Numbered from the stretch's first letter, positions 54,046-63,146 are shown. The stretch: 64,000 nt of DNA from CAYJBH01 sp964370825 (GCA_964370825.1 CAYJKY010000008.1:1-64000); one strand, 5' to 3'. Numbers and translations: made by a program. Notes: generated from the sequence alone by a model not told the origin.

Positions 54046-54075
54046 TGCAAAGCATATACATGCTTTGCATTTTTT
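54046..54075 (+). terminator. Intrinsic terminator in the lysS leader
   Basis: TGCAAAGCAT-ATAC-ATGCTTTGCA followed by six T lies ~35 bases after the likely transcription start and 58 bases before lysS, so it would end a ~60-base leader unless read through. Confidence 0.75.
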
Positions 54076-54133
54076 ATATTGCTTATGACATACTATTATA
54101 AATACACATGTATTATGGGAAGGACATAAAAAT

Positions 54134-55639
54134 TTGAACAACAACGAAACAGGCAACACCATTGAATTATCAGAGCTTTTACAGATCCGAAGGGACAAGC
54201 TTTCCGCCGCAATAGAGGCGGGCAAGAATCCCTTTGAGCAGACAAGCTACCCTGTAGACGCATATGCAGCTGAGATTGTAACCAGCTTTAGCGACGAGAG
54301 CGAAGAAACTCGCACAGTAAACATTGCCGGCCGAATTACCGCAAAGAGAGATATGGGTAAGGCAAGCTTTGCCGACCTTACCGACTCCTCCGGAAGAATT
54401 CAGCTCTATATTAAAAAGGATGTTGTAGGAGAGGACCTGTACAGCGAATTTTTGCGCTGTGACATAGGAGATATAATCGGTGTATCCGGCGATGTATTTC
54501 GCACCCGAAAGGGCGAGATATCTGTTTCGGTGATATCGGCAACCTTCCTTGCAAAGGCTCTTCTGCCTCTGCCGGAAAAGTGGCACGGGTTAAAGGATAC
54601 CGAGCTTCGCTACCGCCAACGCTATGTAGACCTTATTGCTAACCCAGAGGTTAAAAATACCTTTGTTCTGCGCAGCAGGATAATTCGCGAGATGCGAAAC
54701 ATTTTGGATGAACAGGGTTTTTTAGAGGTGGAGACGCCGATGCTTCAAACCGAGGCAGGAGGTGCCGCCGCAAGACCGTTTCTTACCCATCACAATGCCT
54801 TAAACATTCCCATGTCGATGCGAATTGCATTGGAGCTTCACCTTAAAAGACTTATCGTAGGTGGATTCGACAAGGTGTATGAAATCGGTCGTGTTTTCCG
54901 TAACGAGGGCATATCACCAAAGCACAACCCTGAGTTTACATTGCTTGAATTATACCAAGCGTATACTGATTATGAAGGCATGATGAGACTTTGCGAAAAC
55001 CTTATGAGGGGTGTTTCGCAGCGTGTTCTCGGCACCGCACAGGTGAGCCTTGATGGTAACGACATAGATTTGGAAAAGCCTTTTGAGCGAATAAGCATGA
55101 CCGAGGCAGTAAAAAGGCATTCCGGAATTGATTTTGACGGAATTGACGGTGACCAGGCGCTGGCACTCGCCAAGGAACGTGGCATGGAGACGATGGCACA
55201 CCACGGGTGGGGCGATGTTTTGAACATGTTCTTTGAGAGATATGCCGAGGAACATTTGATACAGCCTACCTTCCTAACACATCACCCCGTGGAAATCTCA
55301 CCACTTTCTAAAAAGTGCCCTGATGACGGAAGATATACCGAGCGATTTGAGCTGTTTATTGGTGGTAGGGAATATGCAAATGCCTTCAGCGAGCTAAACG
55401 ACCCGATAGATCAGCGTGAGCGATTTGAGGCACAGTTAAAGGCAAAGGCCGCAGGAGACGACGAAGCAACACCGCTGGATGAAGATTTCTTAAATGCACT
55501 GTCCTATGGAATGCCACCGACCGGAGGAATAGGCATAGGAATAGACAGGTTTGTGATGTTGTTGACCGGTTCTGCAAGCATTAGGGACGTACTGTTGTTC
55601 CCGACCATGCGACCGATAGCTAGTCAAAGCAACCTATAG
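54134..55639 (+). CDS. lysS: Lysyl-tRNA synthetase, class II (501 aa)
   Basis: This charges tRNA-Lys. The anticodon-binding OB-fold (residues ~55-165, IAGRITAKRDMGKASFADLTDSSGRIQLY) precedes the class II core: LRYRQRYVDL, motif 2 IGRVFRNEGISPKHNPEF, and motif 3 GIGIGIDRFVMLLTG near the C-terminus. Length is standard. The start is TTG at 54134 with AAGGA ~9 bases upstream. Confidence 0.96.
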   Translation: MNNNETGNTIELSELLQIRRDKLSAAIEAGKNPFEQTSYPVDAYAAEIVTSFSDESEETRTVNIAGRITAKRDMGKASFADLTDSSGRIQLYIKKDVVGEDLYSEFLRCDIGDIIGVSGDVFRTRKGEISVSVISATFLAKALLPLPEKWHGLKDTELRYRQRYVDLIANPEVKNTFVLRSRIIREMRNILDEQGFLEVETPMLQTEAGGAAARPFLTHHNALNIPMSMRIALELHLKRLIVGGFDKVYEIGRVFRNEGISPKHNPEFTLLELYQAYTDYEGMMRLCENLMRGVSQRVLGTAQVSLDGNDIDLEKPFERISMTEAVKRHSGIDFDGIDGDQALALAKERGMETMAHHGWGDVLNMFFERYAEEHLIQPTFLTHHPVEISPLSKKCPDDGRYTERFELFIGGREYANAFSELNDPIDQRERFEAQLKAKAAGDDEATPLDEDFLNALSYGMPPTGGIGIGIDRFVMLLTGSASIRDVLLFPTMRPIASQSNL

Positions 55640-55654
55640 TTGAGGGGTGAATAA

Positions 55655-56068
55655 TTGAAAATACTTGCAGTGGACTACGGTGAGACAAAAACAGGACTTG
55701 CCGCATGTGACAGAACGGAATTTTTATGCTCGCCTCTGGGTGTATTGCGTGAAAAGAGCATGGCTAAAACAGCGGAAAAGATTGTTTATGCGACGAGGGA
55801 ATACGAGATATCCATGGTGGTTATAGGACTACCGACCTATGATGACGGTCGTGCCCATCCACATGCCGAACAGTGTAAACGGCTTGGCGATATACTGAGT
55901 GGAATACTCGAAATTCCGGTTGAATATATGCAGGAGGATGGTTCTTCAAAGGAAGCACAGGACATAATGAAGGGCAATGGCAAAAAAAGCAAAAAAAGAA
56001 ACGATGATGAGGATGCAGTTGCCGCTGCGATAATACTTGAAAGATTTTTGGAGCAACGAAACAGGTAG
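55655..56068 (+). CDS. ruvX: RuvX/YqgF family Holliday-junction resolvase-like protein (137 aa)
   Basis: This has an RNase H fold, with ILAVDYGETKTGLAA at the start carrying the first metal Asp (Asp5) and VVIGLPTYDDGRAHPHAEQ in the middle. The C-terminal DDEDAVAAAIILERFLEQR with a DEDAVAA motif matches YqgF. In other bacteria it works in rRNA 5'-end processing. TTG start at 55655 with GAGGGG upstream. Confidence 0.92.
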   Translation: MKILAVDYGETKTGLAACDRTEFLCSPLGVLREKSMAKTAEKIVYATREYEISMVVIGLPTYDDGRAHPHAEQCKRLGDILSGILEIPVEYMQEDGSSKEAQDIMKGNGKKSKKRNDDEDAVAAAIILERFLEQRNR

Positions 56069-56106
56069 GACTAAGATACATACGGCATAACGAATAGAGG
56101 ATTGAG

Positions 56107-56700
56107 ATGATAACTAAGGGACCGCTTGCAAGGGTTACAATAAATGTTGTTGTAGTTACGTTACTGGTATGCACCTCGATAGCATTATTTGCGCTTGTGA
56201 GCATCAGACGTGATAATAAGCGTGTGGATGACATGATTGCCGATGTTCCGGCAATAATCGAGCTATACAACTTGATAAACGATTATCCTACCCTTAATGT
56301 GGTTGACTACACCCAGGACGGAGAGTTAACACTTCTCGATTCCTCCCAAAATGAGATTGCCAATTTTTCGATCAATAACGAGCAACAAATTGAGGCACTG
56401 CGAAATCTTGAAAAGATATATCGAGACGATAATGGACTGATTTTCTCGTATGGGAGCAATTTTCTTTCCACCGTGCCGAGGGTTGTGTTCTCGGGCAAGA
56501 GCATGGAGGATTTAAAAAATAAAAAGAGTGATAACGAGACGGTAACCAAGATAACAAACGGTGTATATATGATTGTGTATCGTTTTGATTACGAAAGATT
56601 TTTCTCGGCTGAGGAAATCAAATACCAGTTAGAAGGTTTATATGAAAGCATCCTGATAGGTGCAGAGGGGATTTTGGTAGATGATGCAGAGCAGGCGTAA
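56107..56700 (+). CDS. Single-pass membrane protein of unknown function (197 aa)
   Basis: I do not recognise this family. One N-terminal membrane helix (about 12-31, VVVVTLLVCTSIALFALVSI) is followed by an extracytoplasmic alpha/beta domain of ~160 residues with no cysteines or obvious catalytic motif, and a short acidic tail. It lies 38 bases after ruvX and overlaps the next membrane-protein gene by 20 bases, so the two are probably coexpressed. Confidence 0.75.
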   Translation: MITKGPLARVTINVVVVTLLVCTSIALFALVSIRRDNKRVDDMIADVPAIIELYNLINDYPTLNVVDYTQDGELTLLDSSQNEIANFSINNEQQIEALRNLEKIYRDDNGLIFSYGSNFLSTVPRVVFSGKSMEDLKNKKSDNETVTKITNGVYMIVYRFDYERFFSAEEIKYQLEGLYESILIGAEGILVDDAEQA

Positions 56701-57340
56701 AAGGAATATTTTAGGCACAGTTTTTGGGCTTTTTAGCGGGGCCATAAAATGCGGGCTTTTTCTGTTGGTGGTGCTGGCCTTTATCAACGAATTTTTAATC
56801 TACTCCATCTTCACCGCCGACGGTGCGCCGGCATACGCAAGGCTTACCGACTACAATGATTATTTGATAGCACTCGCCGCAACCTTTGTTGCATGTTTTG
56901 CCTATTTCAGCTTTGGACTTATCCGCAAAAGAGGGCTTTTAGGGGTGGATCTGCTGCTCTCGGTGATGATTGTGGTTTATATCTTTTTAAACTTCGAGCC
57001 ATGGGTGGCTAACATCGATTCCGGAAACGAAGGCTACGGCATGTTGTTGATAAATGTAAAGCTTATTTTCCACCTGGTTTTGCTTGCCATGACACTTGTC
57101 TACACCATTGTGGTGTGTACCTGTGCACTCTACAACTTCTTTTTCAGCGTCGAAAACACCATGTCGTTTTCACCCGGCAAAACTACAGATTACAAGCACG
57201 ACGAAAAGAAATACGGATTGCTTGTCGAACTGCAACAAAGGATGAAGTCGTTAGAAAACAGCCACGACACCATTCAGGACTACTGTGCCGGTGTAAGAGA
57301 CATCTACAAAGAAAAACTAAAACTCCACGAAGGCCACTAA
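56681..57340 (+). CDS. Polytopic membrane protein of unknown function (219 aa)
   Basis: Four hydrophobic segments (about 14-39, 55-75, 83-100 and 115-150) are followed by a cytosolic coiled-coil-like tail of ~70 residues (LVELQQRMKSLENSHDTIQDY). No family motif is recognised. It overlaps the previous gene by 20 bases and precedes potA by 71 bases. A helper role for its partner is only a guess. Confidence 0.75.
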   Translation: MMQSRRKRNILGTVFGLFSGAIKCGLFLLVVLAFINEFLIYSIFTADGAPAYARLTDYNDYLIALAATFVACFAYFSFGLIRKRGLLGVDLLLSVMIVVYIFLNFEPWVANIDSGNEGYGMLLINVKLIFHLVLLAMTLVYTIVVCTCALYNFFFSVENTMSFSPGKTTDYKHDEKKYGLLVELQQRMKSLENSHDTIQDYCAGVRDIYKEKLKLHEGH

Positions 57341-57351
57341 CAACAAAAATA

Positions 57352-57370
57352 TCTTCACCAAAGGTGAAGA
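57352..57370 (+). promoter_or_regulatory. Perfect 8-bp hairpin before potA
   Basis: TCTTCACC-AAA-GGTGAAGA lies in the 71-base leader of the pot operon, 42 bases before the start. Without a T-run it is more likely an operator or leader structure than a terminator. Confidence 0.4.
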
Positions 57371-57411
57371 CTATACAAAATACGAACTTACAGAAAAGAG
57401 AGGGAACTTTA

Positions 57412-58461
57412 TTGTCACAACAATCCGTTATTACTCTATCGGGTATAAATGTTGATTTTGGAAGAGAGCCGATACTTCACAATTTTTCACTTGAAATAGG
57501 CGATAAGGAATTTGTTACGCTGCTGGGCCCCTCAGGATGTGGTAAAACCACCACTCTTAGGGTCATCGGCGGTTTTATTATTCCCAAAAGCGGAAAGGTT
57601 ACCTTCGACGGCCAGGATATAACCGAGCTTCCGCCCTACAAGCGCAACGTTAACACGGTGTTTCAACGCTATGCACTGTTTCCGCACCTTGATGTATATG
57701 AAAATGTGGCGTTTGGTCTTAGGGTGAAAAAGCTATCCGAGAGTGAGATTAAGGATAGGGTAAAACCGATGCTTGAGATGGTGGGGCTAAAGGGCTTTGA
57801 GGGCCGCGCTACCGACAAACTTTCCGGTGGTCAGCAACAGCGTGTTGCAATTGCAAGGGCGCTTGTCAATCACCCACGTGTGTTGCTGTTAGACGAGCCG
57901 CTCGGTGCGCTCGATTTAAAGCTGCGCAAGGAGATGCAGATAGAGCTTAAGCGTATACAACAAAGTCTTGCAATTACCTTTATCTATGTTACGCACGACC
58001 AGGAGGAGGCACTCACCATGTCGGATCGTGTTGTGGTAATGAAGGACGGACTTATTCAGCAGTCCGGTACACCGCAGGATATATATAACGAGCCGGTCAA
58101 CAGTTTCGTTGCCGACTTTATAGGCGAATCTAATATCATTACCGGCTTTATGCCCAAGGACTATGTTGTGGAGTTTGGCGGTGCCACCTTTGACTGCGTG
58201 GATAAGGGATATGGTCGAAAACCGGTTCAGGTTGTGGTAAGGCCGGAGGATATCGATGTTGTTCCGGTGGTGCAGGGCAAGCTAAGCGGACTCGTGAAAA
58301 ATGTTGTGTTTAAGGGCGTTCACTATGAGATAGAGGTGGAACAGGCAGGCTACAACTGGATAATCCACTCTACCCAAAGCCAAAAACCCGGCGAGATGAT
58401 AGGAATAGACATCGGGCCGGAGGAGATACATATCATGGAATACGAGGAAAGGGAAATATAA
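57412..58461 (+). CDS. potA: Spermidine/putrescine ABC transporter ATPase PotA (349 aa)
   Basis: This is the nucleotide-binding subunit of the polyamine importer. The Walker A is GPSGCGKTT (39-47, Lys45); the signature LSGGQQQR, Walker B VLLLDEPLGALD and the H-loop VTHDQEEAL follow. Residues ~240-349 are the TOBE regulatory domain. The frame is open back to 57115, but the start is TTG 57412: GAGAGGG lies 7 bases upstream and the homologous region begins here. Confidence 0.95.
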   Translation: MSQQSVITLSGINVDFGREPILHNFSLEIGDKEFVTLLGPSGCGKTTTLRVIGGFIIPKSGKVTFDGQDITELPPYKRNVNTVFQRYALFPHLDVYENVAFGLRVKKLSESEIKDRVKPMLEMVGLKGFEGRATDKLSGGQQQRVAIARALVNHPRVLLLDEPLGALDLKLRKEMQIELKRIQQSLAITFIYVTHDQEEALTMSDRVVVMKDGLIQQSGTPQDIYNEPVNSFVADFIGESNIITGFMPKDYVVEFGGATFDCVDKGYGRKPVQVVVRPEDIDVVPVVQGKLSGLVKNVVFKGVHYEIEVEQAGYNWIIHSTQSQKPGEMIGIDIGPEEIHIMEYEEREI

Positions 58462-58462
58462 A

Positions 58463-59275
58463 TTGCTTAAATCACGTGTGGCACTGCCCTATGTGGTGTG
58501 GATGGCGGTGTTTATCCTTGCGCCCATTATACTTGTTATCTACTTTGCCTTTACCGATGATTTCGGAAAATTTACTCTTATACATGTCGCCGAGCTTTTC
58601 GATTACGCACCGGTATTTATTCGAAGCATACTGCTTGCTGCCATTGCAACGGCAATCTGTCTTGCCATTGCATATCCTATAAGCTTTATTATCAGCCGTC
58701 TTCCTGCTGGAAGGCAGAAGGTTATGCTTATGTTGGTAATGCTACCGATGTGGATTAACTTTTTGTTACGCACCTATGCATGGATAGTTCTGTTAGAGCG
58801 TAACGGTATAATAAATTCCGTCCTCTCTGTTTTTGGAATAGGCCCTCTACAGATGATTGGAACCGACGGTGCCATCGTGCTCGGAATGGTCTATAACTAT
58901 CTGCCCTTTATGATACTGCCAATGTACTCCACCATGGTGAAGATTGACGGTAGTGTTATACAGGCGGCACAGGATCTCGGTTGCGGGCCTCTTGATGTAT
59001 TTAAAAAGGTTTTGCTTCCGTTATCCATCCCCGGTGTTACCACCGGAATTACCCTTGTTTTTGTGCCGGCGATTTCCACATTTATCATATCACGAATGTT
59101 GGGCGGTGGCTCTAACATGCTTATCGGTGATGTTATCGAGCTACAGTTCCTCGGCAATTCCAACAACTACGGTCTCGGCTCTGCCATGGCACTTGTTCTT
59201 ATGCTTATTGTTATCGCCTGTATGTCGGTGACTAACAAGCTGGGCGACGAGGAGAGTATGGAGGGTATGATATGA
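58463..59275 (+). CDS. potB: Polyamine ABC transporter permease PotB (270 aa)
   Basis: This is a membrane permease with six helices. The LPMWINFLLRTYAWIVLL segment and the cytoplasmic EAA-type loop AAQDLGCGPLDVFKKVLLPLSIPG, which contacts PotA, are diagnostic. TTG start one base after the potA stop; overlaps potC by 4 bases. Confidence 0.93.
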   Translation: MLKSRVALPYVVWMAVFILAPIILVIYFAFTDDFGKFTLIHVAELFDYAPVFIRSILLAAIATAICLAIAYPISFIISRLPAGRQKVMLMLVMLPMWINFLLRTYAWIVLLERNGIINSVLSVFGIGPLQMIGTDGAIVLGMVYNYLPFMILPMYSTMVKIDGSVIQAAQDLGCGPLDVFKKVLLPLSIPGVTTGITLVFVPAISTFIISRMLGGGSNMLIGDVIELQFLGNSNNYGLGSAMALVLMLIVIACMSVTNKLGDEESMEGMI

Positions 59276-60078
59276 AAAAGCTTGGCAACGCATACATAAC
59301 CCTTGTGATGGCTTTTTTGTTTCTGCCTATTCTCATCATGATGGTCTTCTCCTTTAATGAGAGCAATAGTTATGCAGTATTTAGCGGATTTACGCTTAAA
59401 TGGTATATAGATTTATTTCAGAACGAGGAGCTTTTAAACTCGCTGTTTTTAACACTCGGGCTTGCGGCTGCCGCATCGGTAATCGCAACTATAATCGGCA
59501 CAGCCGCATCGGTGGGTATACACTCCATGAAAAAGGCTCCAAGGGCGGTTATACTCAACATTAGCTACCTTCCGGTTATTAACCCCGAGATAGTCACCGG
59601 TATATCGCTTATGCTACTGTTTGTAGTGTTTAAATCTGCAGTTCCGTTTCAAATTTTCGGAATACCCACCCTACTTGTTGCACATATTACCTTCTGTCTC
59701 CCCTATGTAATTCTGTCGGTGATGCCAAAGCTTCGGCAGATGGACACCCGAATAGTGGAGGCGGCTCTGGATCTCGGATGTAATCCAATTCAATCCTTTT
59801 ACAAGGTGGTACTGCCCGAGATAAGCCCCGGAATTGTAACCGGATTTTTGATAGCACTGACGTTTTCGATAGACGACTTTATAATCAGCTATTTCACCAG
59901 CGGCACAACCCAGACACTGCCGATAGCAATCTATTCCATGACAAGAAAAAGGGTAAGTCCTGAAATTAATGCGCTGTCGACCATTATCTTTGTTGTGGTA
60001 ATGACGATACTGTTGATTATGAATTATCGCTCAATTCGCAGTGAAAAGAAGGAAAACAAACATTTTACGGAGGATTAA
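59272..60078 (+). CDS. potC: Polyamine ABC transporter permease PotC (268 aa)
   Basis: This is the second permease of the importer: YITLVMAFLFLPILIMMVFSFNES at the N-terminus and the EAA loop EAALDLGCNPIQSFYKVVLPEISPG. It has six helices and normal length. The ATGA start overlaps potB; potD follows after 5 bases. Confidence 0.93.
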   Translation: MKKLGNAYITLVMAFLFLPILIMMVFSFNESNSYAVFSGFTLKWYIDLFQNEELLNSLFLTLGLAAAASVIATIIGTAASVGIHSMKKAPRAVILNISYLPVINPEIVTGISLMLLFVVFKSAVPFQIFGIPTLLVAHITFCLPYVILSVMPKLRQMDTRIVEAALDLGCNPIQSFYKVVLPEISPGIVTGFLIALTFSIDDFIISYFTSGTTQTLPIAIYSMTRKRVSPEINALSTIIFVVVMTILLIMNYRSIRSEKKENKHFTED

Positions 60079-60083
60079 CTAAA

Positions 60084-61280
60084 TTGAAAAAAATCATTTC
60101 TTTTTTAGCAGTGGCACTTTTACTGGCAGGGTTGCCGTTATCGGTTTCTGCCGAGGAGGAGTACGATTGGGAGAGGTTCGCCGATGCCGGTATCACCCTT
60201 AACGTTTATAACTGGGGTGAGTACATAAGTGACGGTTCGGACGATTCGTTGGATGTAAATGCGGAGTTTGAGGCAAGAACCGGAATTACCGTTAACTACA
60301 CCAACTTTGCAACCAATGAAGAAATGTATACCAAGATAAGCGGTGGCGGTGCCGACTATGACATCATCATTCCGTCCGACTATATGATAGCGAGGATGAT
60401 AAACGAGGATATGTTAGAGCCACTCGACATGGGCAACATACCTAACTTTGCCGATATCGACCCTTCAGCACTCGGGCACGACTTTGATCCGGACAACAGC
60501 TATTCTGTACCCTACATGTTAGGCGCAGTATGTATGATATACAACACCACCATGGTGGAGGGCACACCGGACAGCTGGGGATTGATGTTTGACGAGACCT
60601 ATGCAGGCGATATCCTAATGTTCAATAACTCGAGGGATGCCTTTGCGGTTGCACAGGCATTAAGTGGCTTGTCGCTGAACCCGCAGAGTGTTGATGAGTT
60701 AGAGCAGGCGTCCGAGCTGTTGATCGAGCAGAAATCCAATGTAGAACCACGCTATGTTGCCGATGAAATATTTGATGCCTTGGAGGGCGGAAACGCTGCA
60801 ATCGGTGCCTACTATGCCGGTGATGCCAACAACATGATAGAGGCAAACCCCGACCTTTCATACGTTTTCCCGAAGGAAGGCGTGAATGTATTTGTAGACG
60901 CAATGGCAATACCAAAGGGTAGCCCCAACAAGGAGGCCGCCGAGATGTATATAAACTTTATGTGTGAGGCTGAGATATCCGCCGCTAACGCCGAGTACAT
61001 CTATTACACAACACCGGTAATGGGCGCAAGGGAACTACTTCCCGCCGAGATGCTGGAAAACCCACTGATATTTATCCCGAATGATGTGGTTGCAAACGGC
61101 ACCACCTTTGCTCTGCTTTCCGACGAGGTTAACGCCGAGATGGACAGACTCTGGACAGATATCCGCACAGCAGAGGAGGATGCCGGTGGCTGGATAATGC
61201 CAACCATCATTATTGTTCTTGTGCTTGTTATAGCATTTGTGTACTTTAAGGCATTTCGCAAAAAGAAAAAGGATTATTAA
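60084..61280 (+). CDS. potD: Polyamine-binding protein PotD with C-terminal membrane anchor (398 aa)
   Basis: This is the extracytoplasmic solute receptor of the pot importer: LNVYNWGEYISDG (polyamine pocket), ADYDIIIPSDYMIARM, and KEGVNVFVDAMAIPKGSPNKEAA. The signal peptide (1-23, VSA end) has no lipobox Cys, so it is not a lipoprotein. A hydrophobic helix (~371-390) and FRKKKKDY tail at the C-terminus would tether it to the membrane instead. TTG start; the gene ends before a terminator. Confidence 0.93.
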   Translation: MKKIISFLAVALLLAGLPLSVSAEEEYDWERFADAGITLNVYNWGEYISDGSDDSLDVNAEFEARTGITVNYTNFATNEEMYTKISGGGADYDIIIPSDYMIARMINEDMLEPLDMGNIPNFADIDPSALGHDFDPDNSYSVPYMLGAVCMIYNTTMVEGTPDSWGLMFDETYAGDILMFNNSRDAFAVAQALSGLSLNPQSVDELEQASELLIEQKSNVEPRYVADEIFDALEGGNAAIGAYYAGDANNMIEANPDLSYVFPKEGVNVFVDAMAIPKGSPNKEAAEMYINFMCEAEISAANAEYIYYTTPVMGARELLPAEMLENPLIFIPNDVVANGTTFALLSDEVNAEMDRLWTDIRTAEEDAGGWIMPTIIIVLVLVIAFVYFKAFRKKKKDY

Positions 61281-61332
61281 AATCCGCTGTACACACCACC
61301 GAATTTTTCTTTGTAGTTTTTTGCACTTTGAA

Positions 61333-61367
61333 ATCGCCTGCCGTTTTTCGGTGGGCGATATTTTTTT
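61333..61367 (+). terminator. Terminator of the pot operon
   Basis: ATCGCCTGCCG and CGGTGGGCGAT pair with two G-U wobbles around a TTTTT loop, then seven T (61361-61367). Confidence 0.82.
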
Positions 61368-61466
61368 GAATTGTTATAATAAATTCGATTTTAGTGGTGG
61401 ACGAGAGATTGAAAATGTGATAAAATTACAGAAGGATGTTTAAACAGAAAGGAAAAGGTAACCGGT

Positions 61467-62951
61467 ATGCAAAAAAGACCAAATATTGTTTTTATCATGA
61501 CGGACGACCATGCGTCTCATGCCATGAGCTGTTACGGCAGCAAGATCAACACAACACCGAACATGGACAGAATCGCAAACGAGGGCATGAGGTTTGACAA
61601 CTGCTTTTGTACAAACTCCATCTGTGCACCTTCGAGGGCGGTTATCCTAACCGGCAAGCACTCCCATCTCAATGGTGTTAAAACACTTGCCGATAACTTA
61701 GACGGCGAACAACAAAACGTTGCAAAGCTTCTTCAGGGAGCAGGATATCAAACAGGCATTATCGGAAAATGGCATTTAGGCACCGCCCCTGAGTTTAACC
61801 CTACCGGTTTTGACCACTACAGCGTTTTGGTTACCCATTTCGGACATGGTGAATACTTCAACCCCATACTGCGTGAAAACGGTGTAGAGAAAAAGTATGA
61901 AGGCTATGTTACCGACATTGTTGGCGACCTTTCCATCGACTACATTAAGAATAGAGATAAATCAAAACCCTTTATGCTGATGAGCCACCATAAGGCACCA
62001 CACCGCTCCTGGGAGGTTAGTGATAAATATCGTGATATGTTTAAGGATGAGGATTTACCACATCCCGAGACCTATGACGACGACTACGAAAACAGGTCGG
62101 ACGCCGCTCGTGAAGCTAAGATGAGAATTACGCTTGATCTCACCTACAGGGACTTGAAAATCGTGGTTCCGGAGGGTGAGAAGGATACCGACAAGATACC
62201 ACACCCGGATAACCTGGAAGGATTTACCTTAACACCGGTAGAGACCGGAGTACCCGTATCCTTTAAAAACCATGCCGAGCTTAAAAACTTTAAGTATCAA
62301 CGCTATATGAAGGACTACCTCAGATGCGTTGCATGCGTGGACGATAACATCGGTAATCTGCTTGCCTGCTTAGATGAGGAGGGCATTGCCGAGGATACCA
62401 TCGTAATCTACACCTCAGATCAGGGCTTCTATTTAGGAGACCACGGCTGGTACGACAAGCGTTTCATGTATGAGGAATCGCTGAGAATGCCGTTTGTGAT
62501 AAAGTACCCAAGGGCTATTAAGCCGGGCTCGGTATCCGACAAGATGATACTAAACCTCGACTTTGCAAAAACATTTTTAGACTATGCCGGCATCGAAGCA
62601 CCGGAGGACATGCAGGGCTACTCCGTCAGAGAAATTTTAGAAAATGAGGATGCACCCGCACTTAGAACCTCGATGTACTATCGCTACTGGATGCACCTTG
62701 CCGACCACTATGTCTGGTCACACTACGGTGTTAGAACCATGGACCATAAGCTTATCTACTACTACGGCGAAGCACTCGGTGCCGCAGGTGCAATTGATGA
62801 GTCAAAGACACCGGTATGGGAGCTGTTCGACCTAAACAAGGATAGCAACGAGCTTGTTAATGTCTACGACGACCCTGCCTATGCAGAGATAAAAGAGGAT
62901 TTGAAAAAAGAACTTTACAGATTAAAAGAGGAAGCCAAAGACTTCGAGTAA
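61467..62951 (+). CDS. Sulfatase, formylglycine type (494 aa)
   Basis: This is a second cytosolic sulfatase. Metal ligands Asp13-Asp14 (MTDDH) and the C-x-P-x-R motif (Cys53, Pro55, Arg57 in CAPSRAVILTG) are intact, with GKWHLG and YTSDQGFYLGDHGWYDKRFMYEESLRMP downstream. It resembles exo-sulfatases for glycosaminoglycan- or mucin-type sugars more than the enzyme at 21662, but substrate is unproven. No signal peptide; it needs a sulfatase-maturating enzyme from elsewhere. It stands alone, after a terminator and before a hairpin-rich block. Confidence 0.9.
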   Translation: MQKRPNIVFIMTDDHASHAMSCYGSKINTTPNMDRIANEGMRFDNCFCTNSICAPSRAVILTGKHSHLNGVKTLADNLDGEQQNVAKLLQGAGYQTGIIGKWHLGTAPEFNPTGFDHYSVLVTHFGHGEYFNPILRENGVEKKYEGYVTDIVGDLSIDYIKNRDKSKPFMLMSHHKAPHRSWEVSDKYRDMFKDEDLPHPETYDDDYENRSDAAREAKMRITLDLTYRDLKIVVPEGEKDTDKIPHPDNLEGFTLTPVETGVPVSFKNHAELKNFKYQRYMKDYLRCVACVDDNIGNLLACLDEEGIAEDTIVIYTSDQGFYLGDHGWYDKRFMYEESLRMPFVIKYPRAIKPGSVSDKMILNLDFAKTFLDYAGIEAPEDMQGYSVREILENEDAPALRTSMYYRYWMHLADHYVWSHYGVRTMDHKLIYYYGEALGAAGAIDESKTPVWELFDLNKDSNELVNVYDDPAYAEIKEDLKKELYRLKEEAKDFE

Positions 62952-62967
62952 TATCCACTTAACCCGA

Positions 62968-62985
62968 GAGGGGATGCATCCCCTC
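62968..62985. repeat. 18-bp perfect palindrome
   Basis: GAGGGGATG/CATCCCCTC without spacer, 16 bases after the sulfatase stop. Confidence 0.6.
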
Positions 62986-63000
62986 CCGGTACCCTCCCCC

Positions 63001-63083
63001 ACAAATGGCTCAAATGCGAACTTCTTTTGCAGTGAAGCCATTTGTTGAAGGTCAAATTCGCCGCACATGTCACCGAATTTGAC
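63001..63083. repeat. Two adjacent hairpins
   Basis: ACAAATGGCT/AGCCATTTGT (63001-63010 and 63036-63045), then GTCAAATTCG/CGAATTTGAC (63051-63060 and 63074-63083). Both are perfect. Confidence 0.55.
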
Positions 63084-63118
63084 ATTTCAAGGAGAATGGT
63101 GGTTTTTTTGACACTCTG

Positions 63119-63146
63119 AAATCGACCCTTTGTGGGTCGATTTTTT
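63119..63146 (+). terminator. Intrinsic terminator
   Basis: AAATCGACCC-TTTGT-GGGTCGATTT followed by T residues. It closes the transcript of the second sulfatase gene and the hairpin block. Confidence 0.85.

Noticed and set aside
57115..57411. Possible N-terminal extension of PotA
   Set aside because: The frame is open, but it overlaps the end of the membrane protein gene and is basic and low-complexity. The true start at TTG 57412 has GAGAGGG upstream and matches the family.
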